Source: Dictyocoela muelleri
Taxonomy: Eukaryota > Microsporidia
Direction of reading: 5' to 3'
Assembly: GCA_016256075.1 (NCBI GenBank)
Contig: SDVU01000002.1
Location: 1-37,850 of the forward strand
DNA: 37,850 nt
The notes under the pieces are model-generated. The model had not been told where the DNA came from. It was given only the letters and a program-made list of their open reading frames with translations, and did no database searches. Shown here in pieces: positions 22,739 to 33,600 of this stretch. The translations under genes and the position numbers were made by a program. Position 1 is the first letter of the stretch; each line of letters starts with the position of its first letter.

Positions 22739-24004
22739 CCATTTTTTTCTTGTTAAAACCACGGGGTTAACCATAACGATTGACTAATTTGAATAATATT
22801 CTGTGTTTCATTTTCTTTTTTTAAAATAATTAAAATCTTCTTTATCTTTTATATTTCTAATTGGCCTTGACTAACTTACTTTGTTTCTACTATAAGTATT
22901 TATTTGACTTTCTATTAGGAATTTCTTATTTATAATTAATCCATCTATTAGGCGCCTACCAATAATTATATTAACGATTCCATTTTTTATAATATAAAAA
23001 TAAGTCATTTGTCTTAAAATATCACATTCCACTTCTAGTATAGCTATGATTCTATATAATTACAGACCCGAATAACAGTTTAATTTCCAATTGATTATCT
23101 AATTTATGTAAATTTTTTTAGTTTAAGTTTATTGAGACACTTTCCACAATAATGTGACAGATGATCCCGTATCAAACATTGATTCTTTCTGTATATTATT
23201 TATCTTTATACCACTTATATCTGAGCCATTTTTTTGAACTATTTAACATGTGGGTTTCTTCTATTTCCGGGCAGTTTTTTTTTTGAAATATGCGTCATTT
23301 CCTTGCAATTATAACATGTTATCTCTGAGTTTTTTATACTTTTTTTTACATTGTGCTTATCCCTACATCATTTAAAATCCTAAAATTCGATTTTGCGCTC
23401 AAATTTTTTGAAATATGAAATTTTTTTTGAGATATTTTTGAGTTATTCTGTATAAAATCCATTTAATAGTCAAATAATATCTTTCAAATCATCAGTTAAA
23501 TAAAAAATACACTTCATAGTCTTAGCCTTTTTGTACTCTTTTTTTTCCGGAAAACTTCTTATCTCCCAATCCCATAGATTCGTTTATAGTGTTTAGTCTA
23601 CAGAGATATTCAGAACAAGATTCTGGCGATATTTGTTAAACTGGGTTATGCTTTTATCTTGAATAAAAGCCATTAGTTATGTAATAAATTCATATATAGT
23701 ATTCGGAAGTCATCCCGTTCGACTTTTCTCGTATACCATTTTTATATATATTAATCTCCGTATTCTATAAAAATAAGAAATTTCTCCTCTAAATCCGAGT
23801 TTCCGAATTTACTGATTTTAGTAATCATAGATATCTGCACATCGGAATATTACCCATTCATTCCTTGAAACAGTCTTTTACTACTCATTCCGTTTGTTTG
23901 CTGCACAGTTTGTCACTTTTTTAATTAGTAACTCCTGATACTGGTGTTGCTTTTTTTCATTACCAAGATTCAAAGATTATTAGTATTTTGGTTAGATTTC
24001 TGGT
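22739..24004 (-). pseudogene. Gag zinc knuckle, protease and RT N-terminal region of Ty3/gypsy fossil
   Basis: Minus-strand translation gives a CCHC zinc knuckle (CYNCKEMTHISKK..., 23275-23320), typical of the nucleocapsid end of Gag. An aspartic protease motif FDTGSSVTLLW follows (23148-23180). The stretch nearest the pogo insert reads PRGFNKKKMV and continues on its far side as NLRFTLDLRKVN, the N-terminal part of a Ty3/gypsy reverse transcriptase. The region up to the 5' LTR (24005) should hold capsid coding sequence, but nothing there is recognisable. It is broken. Confidence 0.7.
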
Positions 24005-24207
24005 TGTTCGAACCGTAGTCAAAAAACAAAAATAAGATTTTAACATCTCCTTTTTATTATAAAATTTCCCTCTTATACCTTTAAATCTCCTTTAAGGTTT
24101 CAAGAACAAATCCTAAACAAATAACAAATTTTGCCGATAATTTTAGATCTATTGAGACCATTTAATTATTAATCATTTAACTATTTGCAATATCAACAGT
24201 GCATCCA
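24005..24207 (-). repeat. Ty3/gypsy LTR (5' LTR of minus-strand element)
   Basis: Direct repeat of 18822-19027, with shared ends (TGTT...GTGCATCCA on the plus strand) and shared internal blocks. I could not find a convincing target-site duplication outside the pair, or a clear tRNA primer-binding site immediately downstream on the minus strand. Confidence 0.8.
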
Positions 24208-24549
24208 AACTCTAATTATAAAAAAAGGCATGCAATTAAACTCTTATGCAGAAAAAAATCTAAATCGAACTACCGTAATGTTGTCCTGTCATAGTCTTTA
24301 AACACAGATTCCTTGTTATGCGAATACGTCACTTACTAGCTTCGCCGAAGCCGAGCAGTGTACGCGGCCATATTTTTCAATAAATTCACATGATACATGT
24401 AAAAGGATGCCATTTAGTCACTTTCATTTTTCACACCTATTTTCCGAGATCTGTCGTTGAAATCTTTCCTACCAATATGAGCCCCTTACACCTCATGTCA
24501 TATTCTACTAATTTTTATAACATATTCCGCACTGGAAAAACTGATATTA
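24208..24549. other. Short spacer with GC-rich hairpin
   Basis: Mostly AT-rich. A hairpin GCTTC-GCC-GAAGC at 24339-24351, followed by CGAGCAGTGTACGCGGCC, stands out. It resembles the CTCGCCGAAGACGAG hairpin in the foldback at 36364. No gene. Confidence 0.5.
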
Positions 24550-25937
24550 CAGCCCTTTTCATACTTATAAAACCCTTTTTGCAAACTTATAAAACCCTTT
24601 TTGCAAACTTATAAAAACCTTTTTGCAAACTTATAAAACCCATTTTGGCAAACTTATAAATCCCTTTTTGCAAACTTGTAAAACCCATTTTGCAAACGAA
24701 TAAAACCCATTTTGCAAACTTATAAACCCCTTTTTGCAAACTTGTAAGACCTATTTTGCAAACTTATAAAACCCATTTCTATTAAAGTTATAGACCCGTT
24801 TCTTTTAAAGTTATAGACCCATTTCTTTTAAAGTTATAGACCCATTTTCCAAAGTTATAGACCCATTTCTTTCAAAGTTATAGACACGTTTCCTTCAGAC
24901 TTATACACATATTTTTTAAAGTATAGATACATTTTGCCAGAGTTATAGGTTTTCTGCGAAAATTCGCATCGATTAACTATTTATAACTATTTATTGTTTC
25001 TTATTTCTTAACCCCTATTTCTTGACCCTTATTTCGAGCCCCTTATTCTTGACCCTTATTTTTTTACTCTTATTTTTTGTGCCATATTTTTTAACCCATA
25101 TTTTTTGACCCATATTTTTTAACCTATATTTTTTAACCCATATTTTTTAACCTTATTTTATGACTTTTATTTTTTAACTATTATTTTTTAACCCTTATTT
25201 TTTAACCCATTTTTCCTGACCCTTATTTTTTAACCCATATTTCCCGACACTTATTTTTTAATTATATATTTCCTGACCCTTATTTTTCATCTCTTATTTT
25301 TTGACCCTTATTTTTCGACCTTTATTTTTCGACCCAGTTTTTTGACATTTATTTTTTAACTCCTTTTTTAACATTTTTTAACAAAAATAAAAAAATAAGG
25401 GCTATAAAATAATGGTCAAAATATAAGAGTTAAAAAGTAAGGGTTAAAAGATAAGGGTCAAGAAATGAGAGTCAAAAAATAAGGGTTAAAAAATATGAGT
25501 TAAAAGGTATGGCACAAAAAATATGGCACAAAAAATAAGGGTTAAAGAATATGGCACAAAAAATAAGAGTAAAAAAATAAGGGAAGAAATAGGGGTCAAG
25601 AAATAGGGGTTATAAAATAAGGGGTAATAAATAGTTATAAATATTTAATCGATGCGAATTTTCGCAGATCATCTATAACTATGTCAAAATGTATCTATAA
25701 CTCTAAAAAATATGTGTATAAGTCAGAAAGAAACGGGTCTATAACTTTGAAAGAAATGGGTCTATAACTTTGAAAAATGGGTCTATCACTTGAACGAAAG
25801 GGTTCTATAACTTTAAAAGAAATGGGTTTTATAAGTTTGCAAAATGGGTTTTATAAGTTTGCAAAAAGGGTTTTATAAGTTTGCAAAAAGGGTTTTATAA
25901 GTTTGCAAAAAAGGTTTTCTAAGTATGAAAAGGGCTG
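24550..25937. mobile_element. Giant palindromic foldback element with satellite-like arms
   Basis: TA-flanked (24548-24549 and 25938-25939). It begins CAGCCCTTTTCATACTTATA and reads the same inward from the right (CAGCCCTTTTCATACTTAGA). The left arm (24550-25378) and right arm (25383-25937) are inverted copies built from three tandem zones in mirror order. The outer zone is AAACTTATAAAACCC with TTTTTGC spacers, the middle AAAGTTATAGACCCATTTCT, and the inner CTTATTTTTTAACCC and variants. A TTATAACTATTTATTACCCC-like bridge also matches. Arms differ in length because copy numbers differ. The first 25 bp resemble the start of the element at 8653 (CAGTCCATTTCATTATTATA). No coding capacity. Confidence 0.85.
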
Positions 25938-25939
25938 TA

Positions 25940-26900
25940 ATACTATATTTCTATAGTTTTTTTACCGCTTAAAGCATTTCCCTATTATTTATTAAAGATT
26001 TACGTCAGTATGTTTGTACCTCAGTACGCAAAGGTTATATTAAGCGTGTAAACCAATGAAATATCTAGACTCCAATGAGATATTTGTCCTTTTCTTTTTA
26101 TTTTCCTAGATATATTCCTTTTATTAATTTCTAATTCAAATTCATATTTATATTTTTTTTTGTATAGATGTCAGCTTTGAATGAAAAAACGCTATATCAT
26201 TTGTATAATGAACTTCTTATCGCCATATTTTTCTTCGTTTTTACAATAAATTTTTTTTAAAATGCACGAATCTGTATGAGGAATGATTTATGACCTTCTG
26301 TGATAGATCACATATCGGAGATGTATTTTTTGCGTCCGAAAGCTTTCTTTTTATGTGTCTATCCGCATATGAAGCTCCCCTGTAAATTTTTATCTATGAA
26401 TTAATTTCTTCTTTCCTGGGGAAATATGGACTAGATAAAAACTTACTTAAGTTTTTAGACCATGAAAATTTTCATAGTGAGACATTTTTTTTTTATTAAA
26501 TAAAATATTTTATTTTCATTTGTAATTAAGGAACAATGAAAACAACTATGTTTCAAGAAAAAAATAAATACTATGGATTAAATTAGTTTTATAAAATATT
26601 TATTCGAGAATAACTATTTTAGAAAAGCACATTTTTACTTATTTTGCAAGAGATCAAGTTATTTGATATAAATAATGGATATCGAGACATATGCCTAAAG
26701 ATGCATGCATGTTCTATGCATTGGATATAAAAAATATTTTTATACCCGAAGTAAAAGTTTTTTTAGATGTAGTACATTATAGGCCCTAAACATTAAAAAA
26801 TTTGGGCCTATAATATACCGTTCAATAATAAGCGTGATGGTGGTTATTTTTTTTAAAACAATTTAACACTATATAAAAGACAAGAAAAACAGAATATTAG
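25940..26900. other. Unassigned sequence, some non-repetitive complexity
   Basis: 26270-26480 is more complex than typical spacer and could be a fully decayed coding region, but I recognise no domain. A hairpin with arms TATAGGCCC and GGGCCTATA lies at 26783-26816, and might mark an end of the transposon that follows; that is speculation. Confidence 0.35.
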
Positions 26901-26929
26901 AAATTCATATTGTTTAGCAACTTCAAAAA

Positions 26930-27695
26930 AAGAAGATATTCAATATTTTCGTATAAAAATTTGCCTTTTTCTTCCTTATATTGCGAAGCGTGCCACTTAT
27001 AAATAATTGTGAGAAATAGAAAATGCAGTGATAAAGACGTTGGGAGTGTCATAATAAAGATAGCGTAAAATATATAAGGTCAATAAGCATAAGATTTTGT
27101 TCTTTTTAATGGTTTCGAAATATCTATTATAGATGTTTATTCAATTATATATCTATGGTGTGAAAACATACCATTTTCTATAATTGTTATGATTTAGATT
27201 GAATTAGCGGCATCACAAAGGTTTTTATAGAAATATGAAATATTATTAAAGATTTTACTTTCGAATAGCTAACAAAGCTTTCGAGACCGGGTTCGATATC
27301 TAAAATATATGTAGTCTCTTCGTTCAAAAAGTAAACTATCACTGCGCAGATCACTATCCGAGGAAATATGGATTTTTTATTGTTGATATCACCTTTAAAG
27401 TATCAAAATTCCTTCTTAAAATTGATCTAAATAAAAAAAACACATTATATCCAATAATCGAAAATTTGTGTAAAAACGGTACAATAATTCATTTTAATTG
27501 TTGGTCTGTCTACCATAGTATATAAAGAGAACATGGATACAATCTGAGTTGTAAATCATAAACTTCTTTTTATACAACCGAAAAAAAGGAGACAAACTCA
27601 TAACATTGAATCTGTGTGGAATAAAGTTAAAAGAAAAATAATCAGAATGTGTGGAGATTTAGAGATATATCTCTATTTTTTTTAAGAAACATTAT
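26930..27695 (+). pseudogene. Merlin/IS1016-type transposase, degenerate copy A
   Basis: Successive plus-strand frames show an IS1595/Merlin-type layout. The N-terminal zinc-ribbon piece is YCEACHL (about 26981-27001). IIDVYSIIYLWCENIPFSII (27128-27187) corresponds to the helical segment before the core. Then come KYHCADHYPRKYGFFIVD (about 27334-27387), NTLYPIIENLCKNGTIIHFNCWSVYHS (27440-27520, second catalytic region) and THNIESVWNKVKRKI (27595-27640, with the catalytic Glu). Stops and frame changes separate the pieces, and the second catalytic Asp of the usual SDxWxxY reads Asn (FNCWSVY). It is a dead copy and clearly distinct in sequence from the intact one at 36935. Confidence 0.7.
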
Positions 27696-27929
27696 GTTTA
27701 TATTTCAATTGGAAACAATATTTTCCTAAGTTTGGTATGTCTTTTTTTGAGCGGGTCAACAATAAATTACTTTAAAAATATTTTGTATATTTTTATCAAA
27801 TTCGGGCTATATTCTTATCTTTCGTACAATTATAATTCTCTCAGCTTATAATGTATTGTAAGTTTACCAGGCCTTTAATGTACCTGATCCGATTTGTAAT
27901 TTTATTATTCGATTTTATGTAATGGCACG

Positions 27930-28380
27930 ATCTTTTAAAATAATAAGTAAAATTGTGGAAGGACTACGAAATCTGAATTTTTCATCGAATACATTATAAG
28001 GAGAAAATGAAGTCTTATAAGTAGATGAGACTAAGTTAAAAAAAATCAAAAAATTGTGTAAAATCTCCAAATATCGGATCTGATGGATTATGCATAATTG
28101 AATTTGGGGAATTAGTAAAAGTGCTTTAGATCGTAAGTGCCTCAAAAAAAAATAACGATTTTTTACAATTAGTTTTCTCAGCTCCTCAAATAGCACGATA
28201 AGATCTGATAGACACGGTGCTTATAAAAATTAAAAGATTTTAATTACTCTCATTAAACAGTTAGTCATAAATATGAATTCATAAATAGAGATCTGGTGTT
28301 AACACTCAAGCTGAAGAGTTTCTTAAAAATTTATAAAAAAAGAAATAAAATCGAAGATGGACGCAAAAATAAAGATGGAA
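27930..28380 (+). pseudogene. Merlin/IS1016-type transposase, degenerate copy B
   Basis: Plus-strand pieces include VDETKLKKIKK (28026-28058, equivalent to IDETxF with the first Asp), SDRHGAY (about 28206-28226, equivalent to SDRWSAY) and VSHKYEFINRD (28261-28293). SGVNTQAEEFLKNL follows (about 28292-28335, equivalent to ADTQMIENLW). The last two pieces lie in different frames, so a frameshift separates them. Several in-frame stops also occur. It is shorter than copy A and lacks a visible N-terminal zinc-ribbon region. A minus-strand open frame of 93 codons at 27915-28196 is its shadow. Confidence 0.6.
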
Positions 28381-29471
28381 ATAACATAATAATAGACATA
28401 TTCTATTAATATAATGACAAAAAACTATAAAAATAAACATTAGATTTAATTATAATTTGATTAAGTTTAATTTTTATTACAATAATAATATTTTTATTTT
28501 AATTCATTAATGGAAGATATTTTATATTAGATAGTCACAAGGGGGTATACAAATTTTTAAAATTTATCGACCACACCCATAATCCTAAAATTCTTATCTT
28601 TGATGTCAAAAATGATTTAAACAATCCTAATCGTTATTTTTTCGATTACGACACTTTTTGTCGAAACAGAGCATTTTTTCACTTTTTTTACTTTTTAAGT
28701 AGTGTTACCAATTAATTAGCTGTACGAAACCCGATTAATTGTTCTAAAAAAATATTAGAAACTCATAATATTGTATAATATTTTTTTTAACGATAAATGG
28801 CTTAGAGATATTTAAAACAATAATTTGAAATTTTGTGATTTTTAGACATTCAAAAAGTGGTCTACTTCTATAACAAATTTATTTCAAACCCTTAATATAT
28901 CATCTGAGGCAAAAGTATTATAATGTTTAGTGCACATAATATCTATACTTCAAGACATTCTATATAAATATGCAGCAATCACATACTTAGAAATTTTCTA
29001 CATTTTATTTATATGTTAAGGTTTGAATCTTTAAATTCTCGGCTCTATAGAAATATTCATTCTTGGGTTTCTATTAAAACTCAAGTTTAGGGCTGAGTCA
29101 GTGTATATTCGAATTAAATATGTGACGCGCGGATTCTATTATAGCGCATTTATCTATTTTAAGGCGAGGACCATACTTGGTTGGTACAAATCCTATAAAA
29201 TGGTACATTTAAACGAGTATTGTATTTATTATAAATAATTTGATTCTGCAAACAAAATAAGGCGGACTCTGGAACTCGCGCTTTGATTGTAGACATTATA
29301 TTTGTCAGGGGCATAAAGTTTTTTTATGTACACTTTTATAATTGTAAATATTGATTATTGATACAATTAAATGATGTAAACGTCTAAAACTATTATAAAA
29401 TTGTAACAAATTAATTATAAATTATAATTATTAAAAATAAATCGAAAATCCATATAAAATATGCTAAAAAT
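28381..29471. other. AT-rich spacer, nothing firmly recognised
   Basis: A stretch with CCCATAATCCTAAAATTCTTAT (28577-28598) resembles one at 30747-30768. A more complex patch (29040-29200) is unassigned. No domain found. Confidence 0.4.
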
Positions 29472-30000
29472 ATAGCTATTTATGATTAAGTAGCATCAAA
29501 AAAAATAGCAGCAGCAAAAAAATAAGCAGCAGCAAAAAAAATAAGCAGCAGCAAAAAAAATAAGCATCAGCGAAAAAATAAGCATCAGCAAAAAAAAATA
29601 AGCATCAGCACAAAAAATAAGCATCAGCAAAAAAATAAGCAGCAGCAAAATTTTAAAATTTATTTGAAATTGTTTTTTTCCTCAAATGAAGCTCTTTATT
29701 GTCCGAAATAAGACCCTCAGAGATTTTTTCAGTGCAATCTTTCGAGATTCTTTCAGAAAAATAAGCGAAATTGCTCCAAAAAATCTCGGCGGGTTTTATT
29801 TCGGACTGATAAAGAGCTTCATTTGGGGCAAAAAACAATTATAAATAAATTTTAAAAATTTGCTGCTGCTTTTTTTTTCGCTGCTGCTTATTTTTTTCGC
29901 TGCTTCTTATTTTTTTTGCTGCTGCTTTTTTTTTTGCTGCTGCTTTTTTTTCTGCTGTTGCTTATTTTTTTTTCTGCTGCTTATTCATAAATTGCCAAAA
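29472..30000. mobile_element. Palindrome with CAGCAG-rich tandem arms
   Basis: The left arm (29497-29650) consists of about nine tandem units of the type AAAAAAATAAGCAGCAGC, with AGCATCAGC variants. The right arm (29860-29985) is the inverted counterpart TTTTTTTGCTGCTGCTTATT. Outside these, AGCTATTTATGATTAAG and CTTATTCATAAATTGCC are inverted partners. Inside, ATGAAGCTCTTTATTGTCC and GGACTGATAAAGAGCTTCAT pair around a centre near 29745. The layout, a unique centre plus tandem-repeat arms plus short unique ends, parallels the 24550 element. I see no TA-CAG ends. No meaningful coding frame. Confidence 0.8.
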
Positions 30001-31811
30001 ATATAACTTTTTTTTAGTAAATATTATTTCGCCAATGTTTTTACTTTACTAAAAATCCCAAAATAGGAAAATATGCATTATATACGTGAAATAAGAAGTA
30101 AAAAACTAAAAAATTTGGTAAAGGTAAATAAAAGATATATTTTTTTTTCCCGCGCGAAGCGCGGACATTATATGCTTAGCGCAACTGTTACAATAAGCAA
30201 AATGTCGATAAATGCTTAATAATTAGGGCTAAGCGCGGCCTAAATTGCGCAAAGCTCGGCGAAACTGATTTTTTGTATTTTATTATATATTTAATTCATT
30301 TTTTTTTGAATTTATTTAAATTTTATGAATTGTGAGTTTAACTCTGGGTATGATTTATCAATAAACTTTGTACTATCTCATTGCAAATAGCACAAAATAA
30401 AAATTAATATATTTATTAATTGTTAATTTTTGTAAAATTAAAATTATTTTCAATAACAGTATTTTCAAAATAAATTAAATTTATTAAGATCTATTTATAC
30501 AAAATATTTTTTTTATTTTTTTTTAATTTTTTATATATCGTTATAATCTGAAAAAGTTTTTTTTTTATTTCAATAAAAAAATAACTACCTAATTTATAAA
30601 ATAACAATTAAAGTTAATAATAAAATTTCTATATTTATTAATAAATTATATAAATAAATAAATAAATATGATAAATAAATTTTATTATAGTATTGTTGCC
30701 GAATGGTAGTCTAAAGTTGATTTAGAAATAATTACGAATCCAACTCCCACAATCCTAAAATTCTAATATAATTTAATAAAAATATTTCCAATAAATAACA
30801 TGATGATTAAGGACAAAATTATATAATTATATTGTTTAAGCATGAAACGATCGCGCTTCGCGTAATGGTCGCACTTCACGCAGAACATTTTATATATATA
30901 AATAAGCTATAGAATCTATATGTTTTCTGTGTAGGTTATATGTTCGGGCAAAGTCAAGGCCTTATCAGGGGGGATGAACGTAAAGATTATATAATTTAAA
31001 ATCAACTCAAATTTTTTTTTTATAAATTTGATTATCAATCAACAAATAAAAATTGCAATACAACATTGCTGGTTTGTTATATCTAGGTCTTCTTAAAAAA
31101 TTACAATATCTCGATTTTTTCTGGAAGTTTTAAAAAATATATAGGTCGCAAAAAAAAATATAAATATACTGCGGGTAGATTAATTTTATTTGTAAAAATA
31201 TGAATTATTGTAAACCTCGCGTATAAAAAGGAATCATCAGCATATATCTGCAGTAAAACATTGTGTTTATTTTTAATAGAATAGAGTAAAATTAGCATTT
31301 AGTTTTTACTGAGTATTAGCTCTAGGAACTTACATCGAATAAAATATCGCAATACTAAAAATGCAAATTTTTTACGTGCAAAAAATCCTTGATATTTTTT
31401 ATATAATGGAGAAATCTAAATATTTTTTATTTTATGCATTATTACTTTATCCCCATTATTTCTTCTAATGTAACTTATAGGATTGGCTATGCTAAAATAC
31501 CAGCATCTAAATTACTTTGGTATTATTTATCGATCATAAAATATTTAAAAGTAAATATATCTAAAAAAATTTGCTTAACTGCAATTTATAGTGTGTTAAA
31601 ATCTACATGTATGAGACAAAAAGTTATAGTTTAAAAAACCCCTTATGTTTTTGTGGTAGACAAAATTTTGCGCGGTAAAATGCCTCATTTATTTTTTATT
31701 TATAATTATGTTGTTTTTAAATTAAATTAAATTTTTTTTAAATAAAACAAATGAATTTTAAATATAATAACATCGTAAATATATAAAAAAAATTTTGTTT
31801 GGTTATTTTTA
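30001..31811. other. AT-rich spacer with GC hairpins and a tRNA-like patch
   Basis: A perfect hairpin CCGCGC-GAA-GCGCGG sits at 30150-30164, followed by further GC words (CTTAGCGCAAC, GGGCTAAGCGCGGCC, AAAGCTCGGCGAA) to about 30265. A second one, CGCG-CTT-CGCG, is at 30852-30862, followed by GGTCGCACTTCACGC. They may bound a 0.7-kb element. A tRNA-like patch at 30690-30770 (TGCCGAATGGTAG and TTACGAATCC) is noted separately. The open frames at 31101-31298 and 31434-31634 have no recognisable motif, and I do not call them genes. Confidence 0.45.
30690..30770 (+). other. tRNA-like patch, probable pseudo-tRNA or SINE head
   Basis: TGCCGAATGGTAGTCTAAAG resembles the D-arm/A-box region of Leu/Ser-type tRNAs, and ATTACGAATCC resembles a B box about 40 bases later. 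The arms do not pair well enough for a functional tRNA. Its 3' flank, CAATCCTAAAATTCT, recurs as TAATCCTAAAATTCT at 28580-28594, suggesting a second dispersed repeat. Confidence 0.2.
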
Positions 31812-32245
31812 TTAAATATTTAGTACATGCTGACAAAATCTTACAGAAACCTGTGAATTGTCAACTATCGTAGTCTAACCTCTATCCCCGGTGATCTGAT
31901 ATAATTTCTCATTTTTACTTATCCAGAATCCAGACTGTATGCGCGTTTTTATGCTCAATCTATGACTAGCTGGATAAAATATATATCTGGCATCAATGAT
32001 TTATTACTGAACTTTTTTTATAAGATGTGTCGTTGCACTCACCCCACACTTTGAAGAGTTCCTTTACATATTTAATATACAACAATGTCTCAATCGACTA
32101 TAGCACAATAAAAAAAATGTATATTTTACTATATATATCTATAATTTATCGCTTAATGTCACTCCCTCATTATTTATGTAGAGTGACGTCAGCGAGATTA
32201 GATCTTCAATGCTAAATTTCCTTTAAAGTATGTGCGCTAGTTTAG
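31812..32245 (-). mobile_element. tRNA-derived SINE, copy 7
   Basis: Minus-strand copy. The tail is at 31812-31845 (AGATTTTGTCAGCATGTACT). Then come a GATCACCGGGGATAGAGGTT-like block, CAGACTGTATGCGCGTTTTT (the CGCGTATACAGC block inverted), CGTTGCACTCACCCCACACT (32029-32048) and CGCTTAATGTCACTCCCTCA. The head is at 32183-32245 with TGACGTCAG and a worn B box (GATCTAATCTCG). It is less conserved than copy 3 but complete from head to tail. Confidence 0.75.
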
Positions 32246-32999
32246 AAATATGATTAAAATGCGGTGGGAATTTTTTTTAAAAATGCAATTTCTCTAATTA
32301 CAATATATGACTATATTAATTTAAAATTTAAAATAAAAGAATTTTTCAATTTTTAATGTCATTATTCGAATATAAAAAATTATAAATATTTTCCAGCCAC
32401 GAGCAGATGTTTTAATGTGACGGTAAAAGTTTTTTCAGAAAAGTATAAATTTACAATTCTAAAATGCCGTTGATTTCGAAACTTTTTGTTAATTTAAGAT
32501 AGAAAATAAAAATTTATTCTTAGACATTTTTTGATTGCTTTTGCCTTTTATTTAACAGATATAAAATGTGTGCAACTTAACTTATTTTATAGTTTAATAA
32601 AATGCCTTGATAATGAAATTAGATATGTATTAATGTGCAAAAATCTAGATTTTAAACATAATTTTAAAAACCGCATTGTTATTTTAAAAACTTCAATGGT
32701 ACTCATACCATTAATATTGAAAGTTATTAATCGAAAATTGTTACAAAAAATATGAAATATAATGATTTTAAAAGATGCAATTTAAGAGTTTATAGTTAGA
32801 TACATTTTTAAGCGAAGGTATATTTTATCTGTGTGGAGATAAATTAAAAATATACTTTAAATATTTTGGAAATATTGTAAAATTTGATAGTTAAAATAAA
32901 ATTTATAAAAAGATACATTTTTTTACTTAATTTATACTAAAAGAAGTAATTTTTATTAAATTTCAATTTAATCTTTTGATTTTTCAATTCAAGGGTTCT
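32246..32999. other. AT-rich spacer, nothing recognised
   Basis: A plus-strand open frame of 74 codons (32531-32755) has no recognisable motif and normal AT-spacer composition. I leave it uncalled. Confidence 0.4.
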
Positions 33000-33004
33000 C
33001 CTTT

Positions 33005-33600
33005 GATTATAGACTTCTTATAAACAAGCCTACTGAGTGTGTTAAGCACTAATTTGACTCATTTATATTTATTACGAAAAAAAGACGATGTTGTTATACC
33101 TTAGAAGAATATATAAATTTGTATAAAGAGGTTTACGATATTGTATTTATATTTCAATTAAATATTATGAAAAATTATGTGTAAAGTGATAGAAAAATAA
33201 TTTTTTTTGTAAATTTTCGATACAAATTACATCCTTTTTGATTTTTTCTTTACAAAAATTATATATTTTTTCAATATTGAAAATAATTTTCTTCAATTTA
33301 TATCTATCTTAATTTATGATATTTTCTTTCTACATCTATATATATAATTGACATATCCTTGTCGGAAATATGTCTCGAGTATATTAATTTTAAAAATATG
33401 TTTTTTATTTTTAATAAAATTTTCTTTTGAATTTTCTTTATTTAAATTCTTATTTTTGTTATTCATCTTCTTTGTATAATTTTACATATATAGAAAAGTT
33501 TACGCCTTTTTATATCTAATTTTAAAACTTCAATTTATGATTATTTTAATTGTTTTAAAAATGAAACTTATTCTCTGATAACATCCTAGTGTTTACAACA
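33005..33600 (-). repeat. Putative 3' LTR of second Ty3/gypsy element
   Basis: On the minus strand the sequence starting TGTTGTAAACACTAGGATGT at 33600 follows a polypurine run directly, as a 3' LTR should. The left border is uncertain. I place it near 33005 only because the complexity changes there, and no partner LTR is in the window for comparison. Confidence 0.45.

Larger units (their letters stand above)
18822..24207 (-). mobile_element. Ty3/gypsy LTR retrotransposon, broken, minus strand
   Basis: Two direct repeats of about 205 bp (18822-19027 and 24005-24207) flank remnants in canonical Metaviridae order when read on the minus strand: Gag zinc knuckle, aspartic protease, reverse transcriptase, RNase H, integrase. 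Integrase downstream of RNase H places it in Ty3/gypsy, not Ty1/copia. The two LTRs differ at roughly a fifth to a quarter of positions by eye, so the insertion is old. The body is broken in many places. A pogo-type transposon (21015-22736) was later inserted in the reverse transcriptase region. Without that insert the element is about 3.7 kb. Confidence 0.85.

Noticed and set aside
24550-25937. CRISPR array or telomere tract
   Set aside because: Repeat units of 15-23 bp have no unique spacers and occur inverted on the other arm. TTAACCC-like units are variable and mirror-imaged, unlike a telomere.
27240-27310. B-box-like GGTTCGATATC as a SINE or tRNA
   Set aside because: It has no A box or SINE body around it and falls within the Merlin copy A remnant.
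27915-28196. Minus-strand open frame of 93 codons
   Set aside because: It is antisense to the degenerate Merlin copy B, whose motifs (VDETKL, SDRHGAY) are on the plus strand.
31434-32755. Open frames at 31434-31634 and 32531-32755 as host genes
   Set aside because: 66 and 74 codons, no motif, composition like the spacer, and neither is near another gene.
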